A stretch of DNA of 64,000 bases from Xanthocytophaga flava (GCA_030068525.1 JASJOS010000006.1:310001-374000); one strand, 5' to 3'. Shown: positions 36,585 through 45,666, numbered from the stretch's first letter. Notes: a model not told the origin generated them from the sequence alone. Numbers and translations are program-made.

Positions 36585-36618
36585 CAAAGATAACAGCGTA
36601 TAAAAGGTATACTGTTAT
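36585..36618 (-). promoter_or_regulatory. Candidate promoter and operator of the CopZ-like gene
   Basis: TATCTTTG on the minus strand (36592-36585) fits TAnnTTTG and lies 23 bases before the start. It overlaps the inner edge of an inverted repeat, ATAACAG (36590-36596) and CTGTTAT (36612-36618), with GTATA/TATAC nested inside. Overlap of an operator with a promoter suggests repression or metal-dependent activation. Confidence 0.4.
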
Positions 36619-36665
36619 ATAATTGTCGCTATCATGTGTATAATTTTGGTATAATCTTACAAATA

Positions 36666-37601
36666 TTAACACTGTTTACTAGTACATTCCTGTGTAACTA
36701 GCTCTGTTTCAAAGGTTGCATGCTGAATATTCATATGTTCCAGTTCATGCCGGAGTTTCTTCTTGATCTGATCTGCTGCTTCAAAATCCGTATTGCTATC
36801 CAAAACCAGATGAGCTGTGAGTGCATTCTCCGTTGTGCTTATAGCCCAGATATGAATATGGTGTATTTTGTGAATACCTTTTATCTGTAAAGCTTTCGAT
36901 TCTACCTCATCTAAATTAATGTCTTTGGGTACACCATCCAGTGAAAGAATAATACTATCTCGTAATAGTCCCCATGTGCCGATCAAAATCACAATAATCA
37001 CAATAAAGCTGGTGATACTATCTACCCAGTACCAGCCTGTGGCAGAGATGAGTAAACCCGCAAAGACTACTCCTAACGATACCAGCGCATCCGCTGCCAT
37101 ATGCAGATAAGCCCCTTTAATATTCAAATCGGTATGCTGACTTCGAAAAAAGAGAAATGCTGTCAATGAATTAATTAGAATTCCCACACCTGCAACAATT
37201 GCCACTTCACGGCCTTCTATGGGTTGCGTGTGATTTAGTCTCATGGCTGCTTCGTAGCCAATGCCTCCAATAGCAATCAGTAGGATAACTGCATTCAGCA
37301 AGGCAACCAGTATAGTTGTTTTTCGATAGCCATAGGTGAATGTGTGGGTTGGCTTTACTTTGGCAAGACGAAATGCCAGGAGTGCTAATGCCAGACTGGC
37401 TACATCACTCAGATTATGACCCGCATCTGTAAGCAGAGCCAGTGATTTGGAGTATAAGCCCACCCCGGCCTCAATAACTACAAACGCCAAATTGAGCACA
37501 ATACCTACCACAAAAGCTGTGTTTATATTGGTGATAGGGCCATGCATATGTCCATGATCGTGTGAATGACTGTGCCCGTTATGCGAATGTGTATGTGCCA
37601 T
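36666..37601 (-). CDS. Cation diffusion facilitator (CDF) family transporter
   Basis: 311 residues from the ATG at 37601 (MAHTHSHNGHSHSHDHGH); the TTG at 37637 is rejected. The His-rich leader and six membrane helices with the zinc-binding HNLSDV (in TDAGHNLSDV) and the second-site HMAADALVSLG are CDF hallmarks; a C-terminal cytoplasmic domain follows. Substrate is probably Zn2+ or a related divalent cation. It starts 36 bases after copA and is probably co-transcribed with it. Confidence 0.92.
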   Translation of the reverse strand: MAHTHSHNGHSHSHDHGHMHGPITNINTAFVVGIVLNLAFVVIEAGVGLYSKSLALLTDAGHNLSDVASLALALLAFRLAKVKPTHTFTYGYRKTTILVALLNAVILLIAIGGIGYEAAMRLNHTQPIEGREVAIVAGVGILINSLTAFLFFRSQHTDLNIKGAYLHMAADALVSLGVVFAGLLISATGWYWVDSITSFIVIIVILIGTWGLLRDSIILSLDGVPKDINLDEVESKALQIKGIHKIHHIHIWAISTTENALTAHLVLDSNTDFEAADQIKKKLRHELEHMNIQHATFETELVTQECTSKQC

Positions 37602-37637
37602 AAGATGCAGTAGTAATGGTTGTAAAGTTGCGTACAA

Positions 37638-40076
37638 TCAGGAATCTAATTTTTTCCAGCGTAACCGAAGGCTATTGCTTACTACAGATACAGAACTCAA
37701 TGCCATCGCAGCTCCTGCAATCATGGGATTGAGAATATACCCATACAATGGATAAAGAATACCTGCTGCAACCGGAATACCTATCAGGTTATAGATAAAT
37801 GCCCAGAACAGATTTTGCCGGATAGCATTGACTGTCAGATCGGATAAACGAATGGCTTGAGGGATACGTTGCAGATCGGATGAAATAAGTGTCATTTTGG
37901 CGATATCCATGGCAATGTCTGAACCTTTGCCCATCGCAATACTTACATCTGCCTGTGCAAGTGCCTGTGAGTCATTGATGCCATCACCCACCATTGCCAC
38001 AACGTTTCCCTGTTGTTGCAAGTCTTTGATAAAATCTGCTTTATCAGATGGCATTACCTCTGCCTTATAGTGCCGTATACCGACTTGTTTTGCTACTGCC
38101 TGAGATGTATGTGCATTGTCCCCTGTGAGCATATAAATTTCAATGCCATTCTCTTGCAAACGACTGATTGCCTGAGAAGATGTCTTTTTGATTGTATCTG
38201 CAATAGCCAGAATAGCTAACAATGTGTTGTCTTCTGAAAAGAAAATTACCGTTTTACCTTCTTTTTGCAAATTTTGGGATTGATCTTTTAGTGTAGAATC
38301 AGTAGAAATGGCATTTTCTTCCATAAAGCTTTGACTACCTATCCGATAGGTTTTGTCCTCATACATGGCTTCTACACCTTTCCCTGTGATACTTTCAAAA
38401 GAGTCCAGCGATACAGATTTGATGCCTTCTTTGCGTAGTTTTCGTACAACTGCCTCTGCCAATGGATGCTCTGATTGCGATTCAATTCCCAACAAAATGG
38501 ATTGCTGCATACCAGATAATGAAGCGATTGAATGCATATCAGTCACCTCTGGTTTTCCTTCCGTAATGGTTCCGGTTTTGTCCAGCACAATAGCTGTAAT
38601 TTTATGTGCTAGTTCCAGGCTTTCTGCATCTTTAATCAAAATGCCATTTTCTGCACCTTTACCAACACCTACCATAATGGCAGTAGGAGTTGCCAGACCG
38701 AGAGCACATGGACAGGCAATCACCAAAACGGTGACCAGCGCCAGTAAGCCTTGTGTAAGAGCATTGTCTCCCCCAAAGATTTGCCAGAGTACAAAACTCA
38801 GCATAGCAATACCAATGACTACCGGTACGAAGATACCTGCAATTTTATCTACCAGTTTCTGAACAGGTGCTTTACTACCCTGGGCTTCCTGTACCCGTTG
38901 AATAATGTGCGCCAGTAAAGTATCACTTCCTACTTTCTCTGCTATAAACCGAAAACTTCCTTTTTGATTGACTGTACCTGCCAGTACTTTTAACCCTTCT
39001 TTCTTTTCCACAGGTATTGGTTCCCCGCTGATCATGCTTTCGTCTACAAAGGAACTACCTGATAGTACTAAACCGTCCACAGGTATTTTATCTCCTGGAC
39101 GAACCAGTAATTTATCTCCAACTTGTACCTCACTGATAGTGATTGTTTGTTCCTGTCCTTCCGGAGTGATTCGGGTAACTTGTTTGGGTTGTAAACCAAT
39201 GAGTTTTTTGATCGCAGAAGAGGTATTGGATTTTGCCTGCTCTTCCAGCATTTTTCCTAATAGAATAAAAACAATGACTACGGCTGCAGATTCAAAATAT
39301 ACATGTGGATGTAAACCTCTGTGATGGAAAAATTCGGGATACACAGTATTGAATACACTAAATAGAAAGGCAATCCCAGTACTTAATGCTACCAGGGTAT
39401 CCATATTAGCATTGCCATGACGAGCCAGTTTAAACGCATTCACAAAAAAGCTTTTACCAAATACAGACAATATAACTGCTGTTAATACCATCATAATCCA
39501 GTTGCCATAGGGAAAATCCATCCAGAACATCCCAATAACGACTACAGGTACGGCAAGAACCGCTGACCAGATCGTTTTGAACTTTAACGCCAGGTAATGC
39601 TTTTGTTGAGCCTCTTCCTGAATATTGCGACCTTCTGCCTGTTCCAATACCAGATCATAACCAACAGATTGAACCGCTTTACGGAGTTCTTCTGTGTCAA
39701 GAGTGCCTGGAATATATTCTACCTGCGCTGAGCCATTAGCATAGTTTACGGAAGCATTCACTACTCCTTTCTGAACCTTTAAAATACTTTCTACACTAAT
39801 AGCACAGGATGCACAGGACATTTCCAATACAGGAAAGGTTTGTTTCAGTGTAGCTACATCATAGCCAAGATCCCGAATGGAACGTACAATTTGGGGAATG
39901 CTGTTTTTTTGCGGATCAAGGCCGACTTTCGCCCATTCATTATTTACGTCTACACTATGGTTTGTAATGCCATCAATTTTATCTAATTCCTGATCGACAA
40001 GCATTGCACAATGTTCATTGTCTACTCCAACCAATGGAATTTTAACAGATGTGGTATGTTGAGTTGTTGTTTCCAT
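37638..40076 (-). CDS. copA: Copper-translocating P-type ATPase
   Basis: 812 residues. Two N-terminal HMA domains: the second has CASC (88-91), the first is degenerate, with a single Cys at position 23 in GVDNEHC. Membrane CPC is at 455-457 ([12 protein letters not shown]), the phosphorylated DKTGT at 499-503, the HP motif near 537 (SEHPLAEA) and GDGIND near 695. It exports Cu(I) from the cytoplasm. It heads a minus-strand group with the CDF gene; a tandem operator-like repeat lies 59-100 bases upstream. Confidence 0.97.
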   Translation of the reverse strand: METTTQHTTSVKIPLVGVDNEHCAMLVDQELDKIDGITNHSVDVNNEWAKVGLDPQKNSIPQIVRSIRDLGYDVATLKQTFPVLEMSCASCAISVESILKVQKGVVNASVNYANGSAQVEYIPGTLDTEELRKAVQSVGYDLVLEQAEGRNIQEEAQQKHYLALKFKTIWSAVLAVPVVVIGMFWMDFPYGNWIMMVLTAVILSVFGKSFFVNAFKLARHGNANMDTLVALSTGIAFLFSVFNTVYPEFFHHRGLHPHVYFESAAVVIVFILLGKMLEEQAKSNTSSAIKKLIGLQPKQVTRITPEGQEQTITISEVQVGDKLLVRPGDKIPVDGLVLSGSSFVDESMISGEPIPVEKKEGLKVLAGTVNQKGSFRFIAEKVGSDTLLAHIIQRVQEAQGSKAPVQKLVDKIAGIFVPVVIGIAMLSFVLWQIFGGDNALTQGLLALVTVLVIACPCALGLATPTAIMVGVGKGAENGILIKDAESLELAHKITAIVLDKTGTITEGKPEVTDMHSIASLSGMQQSILLGIESQSEHPLAEAVVRKLRKEGIKSVSLDSFESITGKGVEAMYEDKTYRIGSQSFMEENAISTDSTLKDQSQNLQKEGKTVIFFSEDNTLLAILAIADTIKKTSSQAISRLQENGIEIYMLTGDNAHTSQAVAKQVGIRHYKAEVMPSDKADFIKDLQQQGNVVAMVGDGINDSQALAQADVSIAMGKGSDIAMDIAKMTLISSDLQRIPQAIRLSDLTVNAIRQNLFWAFIYNLIGIPVAAGILYPLYGYILNPMIAGAAMALSSVSVVSNSLRLRWKKLDS

Positions 40077-40082
40077 GACAGC

Positions 40083-40115
40083 TTTGTATCAACGTGTTGT
40101 TATGATACAAAAGTA
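40083..40115 (-). promoter_or_regulatory. copA promoter box and leader inverted repeat
   Basis: TACTTTTG on the minus strand (40115-40108) fits the Bacteroidota -7 box and lies 31 bases before the copA start. The inverted repeat TTTGTATCA (40083-40091) / TGATACAAA (40103-40111), 11-base spacer, overlaps the box and covers the leader. It could be a repressor operator or an RNA hairpin. No TTG is correctly spaced, so activation from the upstream tandem repeat is plausible. Confidence 0.5.
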
Positions 40116-40134
40116 TACCTTCAATGCCTGAATA

Positions 40135-40176
40135 GTATTACATAATTTTCGGGAAGTATTGCAAGATTTTCGGTAA
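40135..40176 (-). promoter_or_regulatory. Tandem 21-bp direct repeat, candidate AraC-type operator of copA
   Basis: Two adjacent 21-bp copies (40135-40155 and 40156-40176) share GTATT, CA, ATTTTCGG and a final AA, 17 of 21 positions. A 21-bp spacing equals two helical turns, the classical spacing for AraC-family half sites. The HMA-AraC regulator is encoded about 2 kb away (41910-42476). The repeat lies just upstream of the copA -7 box. Confidence 0.6.
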
Positions 40177-40295
40177 AGGTTTTATCAGTTAACCATTAGG
40201 CTTTAAAATAAACCTCTGATATAAAAAAATTCAACTACTTATTCTATGGATCTATTTTTGAATGAAAGATAACAAATCCATTCTTTGTCATCAGC

Positions 40296-41174
40296 ATGAT
40301 CACAGCATCAGTTTCTCAAGTAGATTATAAAGATAAATGGGTAAAAGCCATTATTCTACCCCTTATGTTATCCTTTCAGTTATATCTGGACTATAGTGAA
40401 GATTTTTGGGATTGGAAGTTGGTATATTGCGTAGTTGCAGATATTCTGACTGCTATTTTGGTTTGGGAGTTGGTACGAATGGTTGTTCTACTATTAGATC
40501 GTTAATATCACTGGCAGAATGGTTTTCTGAAACGATTGTTACTCCAATTGCTGATAACTGTTCCCGTCTGTCTGGTACTTATCATTGGTATCACCTGGAC
40601 GACTTACACATTTATTGTTACGTCACATGATCCCAATCTATGGATTTACTTTTATAGAATTGATTTACCTGTTATTGCTATTTTGCTGTGTATGCTCAAT
40701 TTTATTTATGTAAGCCTTTACTTTTATCGCTTCCACCAACAACAAAGCTTCGCTATGCCATTGGCAGAGAAACCGATTGAGGAGGAAAGAAATGTGCCTT
40801 TACCAACACCTGAGAGTAGCCGACTATTGATAAAATCAGGTAAGAAAGAATTAATTCTTAATATATCAGAAGTTATGGGGGCGTTTGTTACAGATGGAAT
40901 TTGTTGGGTAGTAACTACAGAAGGAAAGAAATTGATTGTGGATTGTTCATTGGATTATCTGGAAGAAGCATCGAAAACTGGCAATTTCTTTCGGGCTAAT
41001 AGGCAATTGATTCTTTCTCGTATCTTGGTAAAATCAATTCATTCTGATACATATGGAAAAATAAAAGTAGTGCTTAAAGAAGGTAGTGGAGTATCAGGAG
41101 AAATCTTTGTGAGCCGAACTAAAGCAGCAGAATTTAGGAAATGGATAAAAACGGAAATAGCATTTCATGGTTGA
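40296..41174 (+). pseudogene. LytTR-domain membrane regulator interrupted by one in-frame stop
   Basis: The frame from ATG 40296 reads two membrane helices, then meets TAA at 40503-40505 and continues in the same frame with YHWQNGFLKRLLLQLLITVP to the stop at 41174. Without the stop it would be 292 residues: helices at the N-terminus, a second pair of helices and a LytTR DNA-binding domain at the C-terminus (LLIKSGKKELILNISEVMGAF; FFRANRQLILSRILV). Either a nonsense pseudogene, a sequencing error or readthrough. The distal part has a TTG at 40536 that might restart translation. No sensor kinase is adjacent. Confidence 0.7.
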
Positions 41175-41297
41175 AGAAATATCATTTCAGCTAAAAAGGG
41201 GATTTAAAGGCTGGAAATGAAAGAATATGGATCTTCTTTTGAGTGATCAATAGTATCTCATTCACTCAATTGTTTCATTCATTCAAAACAAGTAACT

Positions 41298-41767
41298 ATG
41301 AAAGCTTATCTGATGAGTATTCTACTCCTTGCCAGCTGTCTGGGTTGTAAAGAAGATGCTACCCAACCAATTGTGACCAACAATCCACTGACTTCTTCAC
41401 TTGACCAGACAGTTCATAGCGCAGTCGAAAAATATGCTTCTGCATCCAGTACCGGAGGATTTGTGATTGGAATCTTTCGCAATGACAGTACATTTATTTA
41501 TCGGTATGGACACAGCAATAAAAAGGCACATCAACTGCCTGATGAAAATACTATTCATCTACTTTGGATAACACAAAAGTAGGATTATCCTGGTTTGAAC
41601 TGACCATTAATGACCAGCCAGTATATGTGCATGATGGAGGAACAGGAGGGTTTACCAGTTTCATTCTTTTCTCAAAAGAGAAGAAAAGAGCACTGGTATT
41701 ACTGGCTAATAACTCAACAGAAAACTTGAGTAGTGTGATAGATAGGTTAAGTAAATCTGTCTTTTGA
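41298..41767 (+). pseudogene. Serine hydrolase (beta-lactamase fold) remnant with internal deletion
   Basis: The first part (41298-41582) has a lipoprotein signal (lipobox LGC) and the start of a CubicO/beta-lactamase domain up to PDENTIH. A second frame (41564-41767) begins with VGLSWFELTIND and holds the C-terminal HDGGTGGFTSFILF and ALVLLANNS segments. The catalytic SxxK and YxN regions are missing, so about 200 or more codons were lost and the junction near 41560 shifts the frame. A non-functional relic, probably recent because both ends are still well conserved. Confidence 0.8.
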
Positions 41768-41845
41768 TTGAAAATTGGACTTTATTAATTACCCGAAAAG
41801 AAGATTTTTTATTAGAAAGCACTGCCACTTTTGAAGTGAAAGAGA

Positions 41846-41873
41846 ATGCCTCATATACATAAATATGAGGCAT
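41846..41873. terminator. Hairpin between the hydrolase relic and the AraC gene
   Basis: ATGCCTCATAT (41846-41856) pairs with ATATGAGGCAT (41863-41873), 6-base loop. T-runs are short on both sides. It lies between convergent genes and may serve as a bidirectional terminator. Confidence 0.5.
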
Positions 41874-41909
41874 CAGTGTTGTATTCTTATACATTTGTAT
41901 GGATGTGGT

Positions 41910-42476
41910 TTATACCTGATCCAGAGACTTCCGTTTCTTTTCTTTCAACTGCTTGAAATGACTTGGTGTCAATCCGGTCACTTTTTTGAATTGGTTGGAA
42001 AGATGTTGGACACTACTATAATGAAGCTGGTCTGCTATTTCACTCAATGACAGTTCATCATACATGAGTAGTTCTTTTACCTTTTCTATTTTCTGATTGA
42101 TAATGTATTTTTCAATCGTAATACCTTCTACTTCTGAGAAAAGACTGCTTAGATAGCCATAGTCACGATTAAGCTGTTCAGCTATATAATCGGAGTGATT
42201 TACTTTTTGCAGATTATCATTTTCTGAGTGAATTAGGGTAATAATTACTGTTTTGATACGTTCGATCATTTTTTGTTTTTTGTCATCCAGTAGTTCAAAT
42301 CCCACTTCTTCCAATTTTTCTCTGAGTGACTGAGCTTGATTGACCGCTAATTCTTCCTGTATCTGTACTTCTCCCAGTTGAATATCTATTGGATGCAAGC
42401 CTTCTTCCTGGAGGACCTGTTGTACAACCATTTTGCAACGGTTGCAGACCATATTTTTTATATATAATGTATTCAT
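41910..42476 (-). CDS. HMA-AraC fusion transcriptional regulator
   Basis: 188 residues. The N-terminal 70 residues resemble an HMA metal-binding domain with CNRC (C11, C14) in LYIKNMVCNRCKMVV; the C-terminal 105 residues form an AraC double helix-turn-helix (LSLSEIADQLHYSSVQHLSNQFKKVTGLTPSHF). The direct joining suggests a regulator whose DNA binding responds to a metal. It lies about 1.8 kb from copA and its probable operator is the tandem repeat at 40135-40176. The target and metal are inference. Confidence 0.85.
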   Translation of the reverse strand: MNTLYIKNMVCNRCKMVVQQVLQEEGLHPIDIQLGEVQIQEELAVNQAQSLREKLEEVGFELLDDKKQKMIERIKTVIITLIHSENDNLQKVNHSDYIAEQLNRDYGYLSSLFSEVEGITIEKYIINQKIEKVKELLMYDELSLSEIADQLHYSSVQHLSNQFKKVTGLTPSHFKQLKEKKRKSLDQV

Positions 42477-42748
42477 TAATGGCTTGTTTTACGTATTTCT
42501 ATGATGTTGTATCCTTCCATAAGATCAAGAAGAATTGGTCAAATATACAAAAAGCTATATTTAGCAGAAGCACATTTATATAGACATCTTCCTCGTTTTC
42601 TATCTTGCTCATAGTAAAAAACATAAGATCAGAAAGTTTTGGTGTGACTCATTGCTTTTTTGAGTTGAAATTCTGTAACATTGTGTACCTCACCTTTTAC
42701 TATAGGTGTTTTGTTTCACTTATTCATCTCAAACCTTCTGTACAATCC

Positions 42749-43555
42749 ATGAATGCTAAATTTTTACTGGCATTTGCCGTAACAGGAAGTGTATGGTTAT
42801 CAGCCTGCAACTCTTCCACTAAGCATGATGAAAACACAACTGATACTGCTTCTGTAGCGACTAATGATACTACAGCAGTACTGACTGAAACAGCTTCTTT
42901 AAATAAACTTACCAGTGAAGAAGAAAGTCAGGGTTTTAAATTGTTATTTGATGGACAGTCCACCGCCGGATGGCATAGCTATCTGAAAGGAGACAGTGTA
43001 ATTGGCTGGAAAGCAGAAGGAGGTATATTGGTGTGTCCGGGTAATACAGGAGCTGATTTGACCAGTAATGATGAATATGAAAACTTTGAACTTCGTTTTG
43101 ACTGGAATGTAGAGCCTAAAGGAAATAGCGGAGTAATCTACAAGGTACTTGAAGACAAGAAGTATAAAAGTACCTATGAGTCAGGCCCTGAATATCAGAT
43201 TATTGATGACAATGGCTATCCGCCTTATATGGAAAACGGAAAAGAGATTCATATAACAGATAAGCAAAAGTCAGGAGCTAACTATGATATGCAGGCTCCA
43301 TCAGCTTTCAAAGCCAAAGCACCTGGTGAATGGAACGAAGCAGTGATTATTGTAAATAAAAACCATGTAGAACATTGGCTGAACGGAGAGAAAGTAGTGG
43401 AATACGAGTATGGAGGACCTGAATGGAAGAAACAATTAGCTGTGAGTAAGTTTACTAAATGGCCTTACGCTACTCCTCACGCTAAAGGAAAAATAGCTTT
43501 CCAGGATCATGAACACAAAGTAGAATACCGAAATATACGCATTAAAATATTGTAA
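42749..43555 (+). CDS. DUF1080 lipoprotein (3-keto-disaccharide hydrolase family)
   Basis: 268 residues from the ATG at 42749, which gives a lipobox LSAC; an upstream frame from 42605 adds 48 unlikely residues. The DUF1080 fold is shown by GFKLLFDGQSTAGWHSYL, GNSGVIYKVLED, EYQIIDDN and the closing GKIAFQDHEHKVEYRNIRIK. The lectin-like jellyroll domain hydrolyses or binds modified sugars. Monocistronic, 272 bases from the HMA-AraC gene. Confidence 0.9.
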   Translation: MNAKFLLAFAVTGSVWLSACNSSTKHDENTTDTASVATNDTTAVLTETASLNKLTSEEESQGFKLLFDGQSTAGWHSYLKGDSVIGWKAEGGILVCPGNTGADLTSNDEYENFELRFDWNVEPKGNSGVIYKVLEDKKYKSTYESGPEYQIIDDNGYPPYMENGKEIHITDKQKSGANYDMQAPSAFKAKAPGEWNEAVIIVNKNHVEHWLNGEKVVEYEYGGPEWKKQLAVSKFTKWPYATPHAKGKIAFQDHEHKVEYRNIRIKIL

Positions 43556-43587
43556 GTCCTGCAAACTACCTTTCAGACTTAGATAGA

Positions 43588-44916
43588 TTACATAGCTGTC
43601 TGAGTCTGAAAATTTTCTTCATATACGACCTCTCCATTCAATCTTTGAAGTTTGGTATAACGTATTGACCCCGTTCCCTGAAAACCATAATGAATCCCAA
43701 CAATCCGAGTGGCGGCATTAGAGAATGAAGTTTCCAGTGCTTTTTTACCATTGATGCAAAATTGTACTTTTTTGTTCCTGGATTCCACTCTGACTTTTGT
43801 CCAATGACTCATATCACTTCCAAATCCTGACAAATCAGTCGTTTTGCCTTCCATAAACTTATCGCCTACCGACATATTCAAATCTGATACACAACCTAGG
43901 TTACTTAACGGTATACTCATCATATCATTTTCCAGTAACAACATAATCTGTGAGAACTGACAAATCGCTGAGCCCTGGTTGTAGTTGCTTTTTACTTCTG
44001 TTTCAAAAATGAAATTGTCATTAAGTATTCCTTTAAAGTCGCGAACATTCCGAAATATGACAAAAGGAGGTTGAGGTTGCATCGGTATGTGTTTAGCCTC
44101 GATCTGTACAGGCGACAATCCAAGTGTACCATTCTTTCTCGTTTCCTGTTCTGAGAAATAGACAGGAACAGGTTCCTGTTGAACAGTTACAATCCAACCA
44201 TCTGATGGAATAAGCAAGTCATGTTCTTTAACAATTCGATCTCCTACTACAAGTTTTGCTTTAAAGAATCCAGGATAATAATAAATGGAAGTATATTGAT
44301 GTTTGTTTTTTGGAACCTGAACCCGTCGTTTAGGGTCCCAGGATTGCTGAATAAATACCGAATCAGTAGTAGCCGCAGTAGCATCATAGGTAAAGACTAC
44401 AGAATTTGGAATGCCTTTGGTAACAGGTTTACTAGTAAAGGAGAATGGGGTCGAAGATTGGTCTTCTTTTTTTATGTCTGCTTTGGAAAACGTTTGGATA
44501 GTAAGCCAGCCTGCACCTGTCAGTAGCAAAATCAGACTGAATACCCCAATGCTCTTTGTCTGAAAACGTGGTTCTGTTTTGGGTGGGTTTATCTGTTGGG
44601 ATACCACTTCAGTTTGAGGAACAGTAATACGAGGTTGTTCTTCCTGTATACTTTTTAGCTTAAACTCTCTCCAGTTTTCATACCCTACAAAGCTAGCCAG
44701 TGTATTAAGCGTGCTTAGATTAGGTAAACTCTCATATTTTACCTTTCCCCACACACGTTTCAATGTGGTAGGACTGAGGTTTATTTTTGTCTCTTCATAA
44801 ATCTTTTCACTTAGTTCTGTAAAATCCTGATTTTTCCAGGACTCACTATTTCCCCAGCCTGTCTTTTCCTCAATCAGGTGTTTACACTTTTCAATAAGAA
44901 CATCTTCCGATTGCAT
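43588..44916 (-). CDS. Membrane protein with N-terminal DNA-binding-like and C-terminal LamG-like domains
   Basis: 442 residues. The N-terminal 85 residues (LSEKIYEETKINLSPTTLKRVWGKVKY) look like a helix-turn-helix module of a Bacteroidota family; one membrane helix lies at about 120-140 (IGVFSLILLLTGAGWLTIQTF); the outer part ends in a jellyroll of LamG/concanavalin type (VRVESRNKKVQFCINGKKALETSF; GIHYGFQGTGSIRYTKL). The layout suggests a one-component transmembrane sensor, but that is inference. Divergent from the DUF2911 gene. Confidence 0.6.
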   Translation of the reverse strand: MQSEDVLIEKCKHLIEEKTGWGNSESWKNQDFTELSEKIYEETKINLSPTTLKRVWGKVKYESLPNLSTLNTLASFVGYENWREFKLKSIQEEQPRITVPQTEVVSQQINPPKTEPRFQTKSIGVFSLILLLTGAGWLTIQTFSKADIKKEDQSSTPFSFTSKPVTKGIPNSVVFTYDATAATTDSVFIQQSWDPKRRVQVPKNKHQYTSIYYYPGFFKAKLVVGDRIVKEHDLLIPSDGWIVTVQQEPVPVYFSEQETRKNGTLGLSPVQIEAKHIPMQPQPPFVIFRNVRDFKGILNDNFIFETEVKSNYNQGSAICQFSQIMLLLENDMMSIPLSNLGCVSDLNMSVGDKFMEGKTTDLSGFGSDMSHWTKVRVESRNKKVQFCINGKKALETSFSNAATRIVGIHYGFQGTGSIRYTKLQRLNGEVVYEENFQTQTAM

Positions 44917-44957
44917 TGTTGTAAGGGTTTTGCCTTATCAAAGATACTATTTTTATG

Positions 44958-45031
44958 CTTGCACCAACTTGCACCAATTTGGAAAAGTGGTGAATGGCGC
45001 ATTTGGCCCATATATGGAACCTTTGCACCAT
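44958..45031. repeat. Direct repeats of CTTGCACCAA in a divergent promoter region
   Basis: CTTGCACCAA occurs twice head to tail (44958-44967 and 44968-44977) and once more as CTTTGCACCA (45022-45031). They lie between the divergent genes at 44916 and 45055. The 10-bp period equals one helical turn, fitting a regulator site; the membrane HTH-like protein to the left is the obvious candidate. Confidence 0.5.
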
Positions 45032-45054
45032 GTTTCATTTAAATCTAATCACAC

Positions 45055-45579
45055 ATGACAACCCAATTAAGAAAACACACACTGAGTGCCATCCTGTTTA
45101 TGTTAAGCTTTATCACTATGGATGCATTTGCTCAAAATGACAAGCCACGTGAGAGTCCCCCAGCTACTGCAAGCGGAAAGGCTGGAAATAAAACCATTAC
45201 CATTCAGTACAGTCAACCTGCAGTGAAAAACCGGGATGTCTGGGGTAAGCTGGTTCCTTATGGGCAGGTATGGCGTACAGGTGCCAATGAGACTACTTCT
45301 ATTGAATTCTCGGATGATGTAACCATAGAAGGCAAACCTCTGGCTAAAGGAAAGTATGCCTTGTTTACCATTCCAAATGAAAAAGAGTGGACGATCATTT
45401 TTAATAAAACTATTAAATGGGGTGCTTTTAGCTATAAACAGGAAGAAGATGTATTGAGAGTAAATGTGCCAGTAAAAAAATCCAAAAGCTTCACTGAGAG
45501 AATGACCTTCACTGTTTCCAATCAGGGACTTGTATCACTGAAATGGGAAAATGCACAGGTGGGTTTTACTGTAAAATGA
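45055..45579 (+). CDS. DUF2911 family secreted protein
   Basis: 174 residues. Signal peptide ending DAFAQ, then the DUF2911 pattern: VKNRDVWGKLVPYGQVWRTGANETTSIEFSDDV-type segment (about residues 57-90; key residues W, G, P, G, W, T, G, N, E), KYALFTIPNEKEWTIIFNK and WGAFSYKQEEDVLRV. Its function is unknown; it is periplasmic or exported. Followed 87 bases later by another secreted protein gene. Confidence 0.92.
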   Translation: MTTQLRKHTLSAILFMLSFITMDAFAQNDKPRESPPATASGKAGNKTITIQYSQPAVKNRDVWGKLVPYGQVWRTGANETTSIEFSDDVTIEGKPLAKGKYALFTIPNEKEWTIIFNKTIKWGAFSYKQEEDVLRVNVPVKKSKSFTERMTFTVSNQGLVSLKWENAQVGFTVK

Positions 45580-45666
45580 TTTTTTCTGCTTTCTTCTATA
45601 AACGAATGAAAGCAGAATTTTTACGTTGTTGAATCCGAAAATCTCAATCTCCAAACTACTACTTAT

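Noticed and set aside
36210-36593. 127-residue open frame on the plus strand
   Set aside because: Antisense to the CopZ-like gene and to the Cys-rich gene; hydrophobic by chance.
37602-37637. TTG start for the CDF gene
   Set aside because: The ATG at 37601 gives the His-rich family start MAHTHSHNGHSHS.
38353-38862. 169-residue open frame on the plus strand
   Set aside because: It lies antisense inside copA and has no recognisable domain; a shadow of the coding strand.
42605-42748. N-terminal extension of the DUF1080 gene
   Set aside because: The frame has no signal before MNAKFLLAFAV, whose lipobox makes sense only from 42749.
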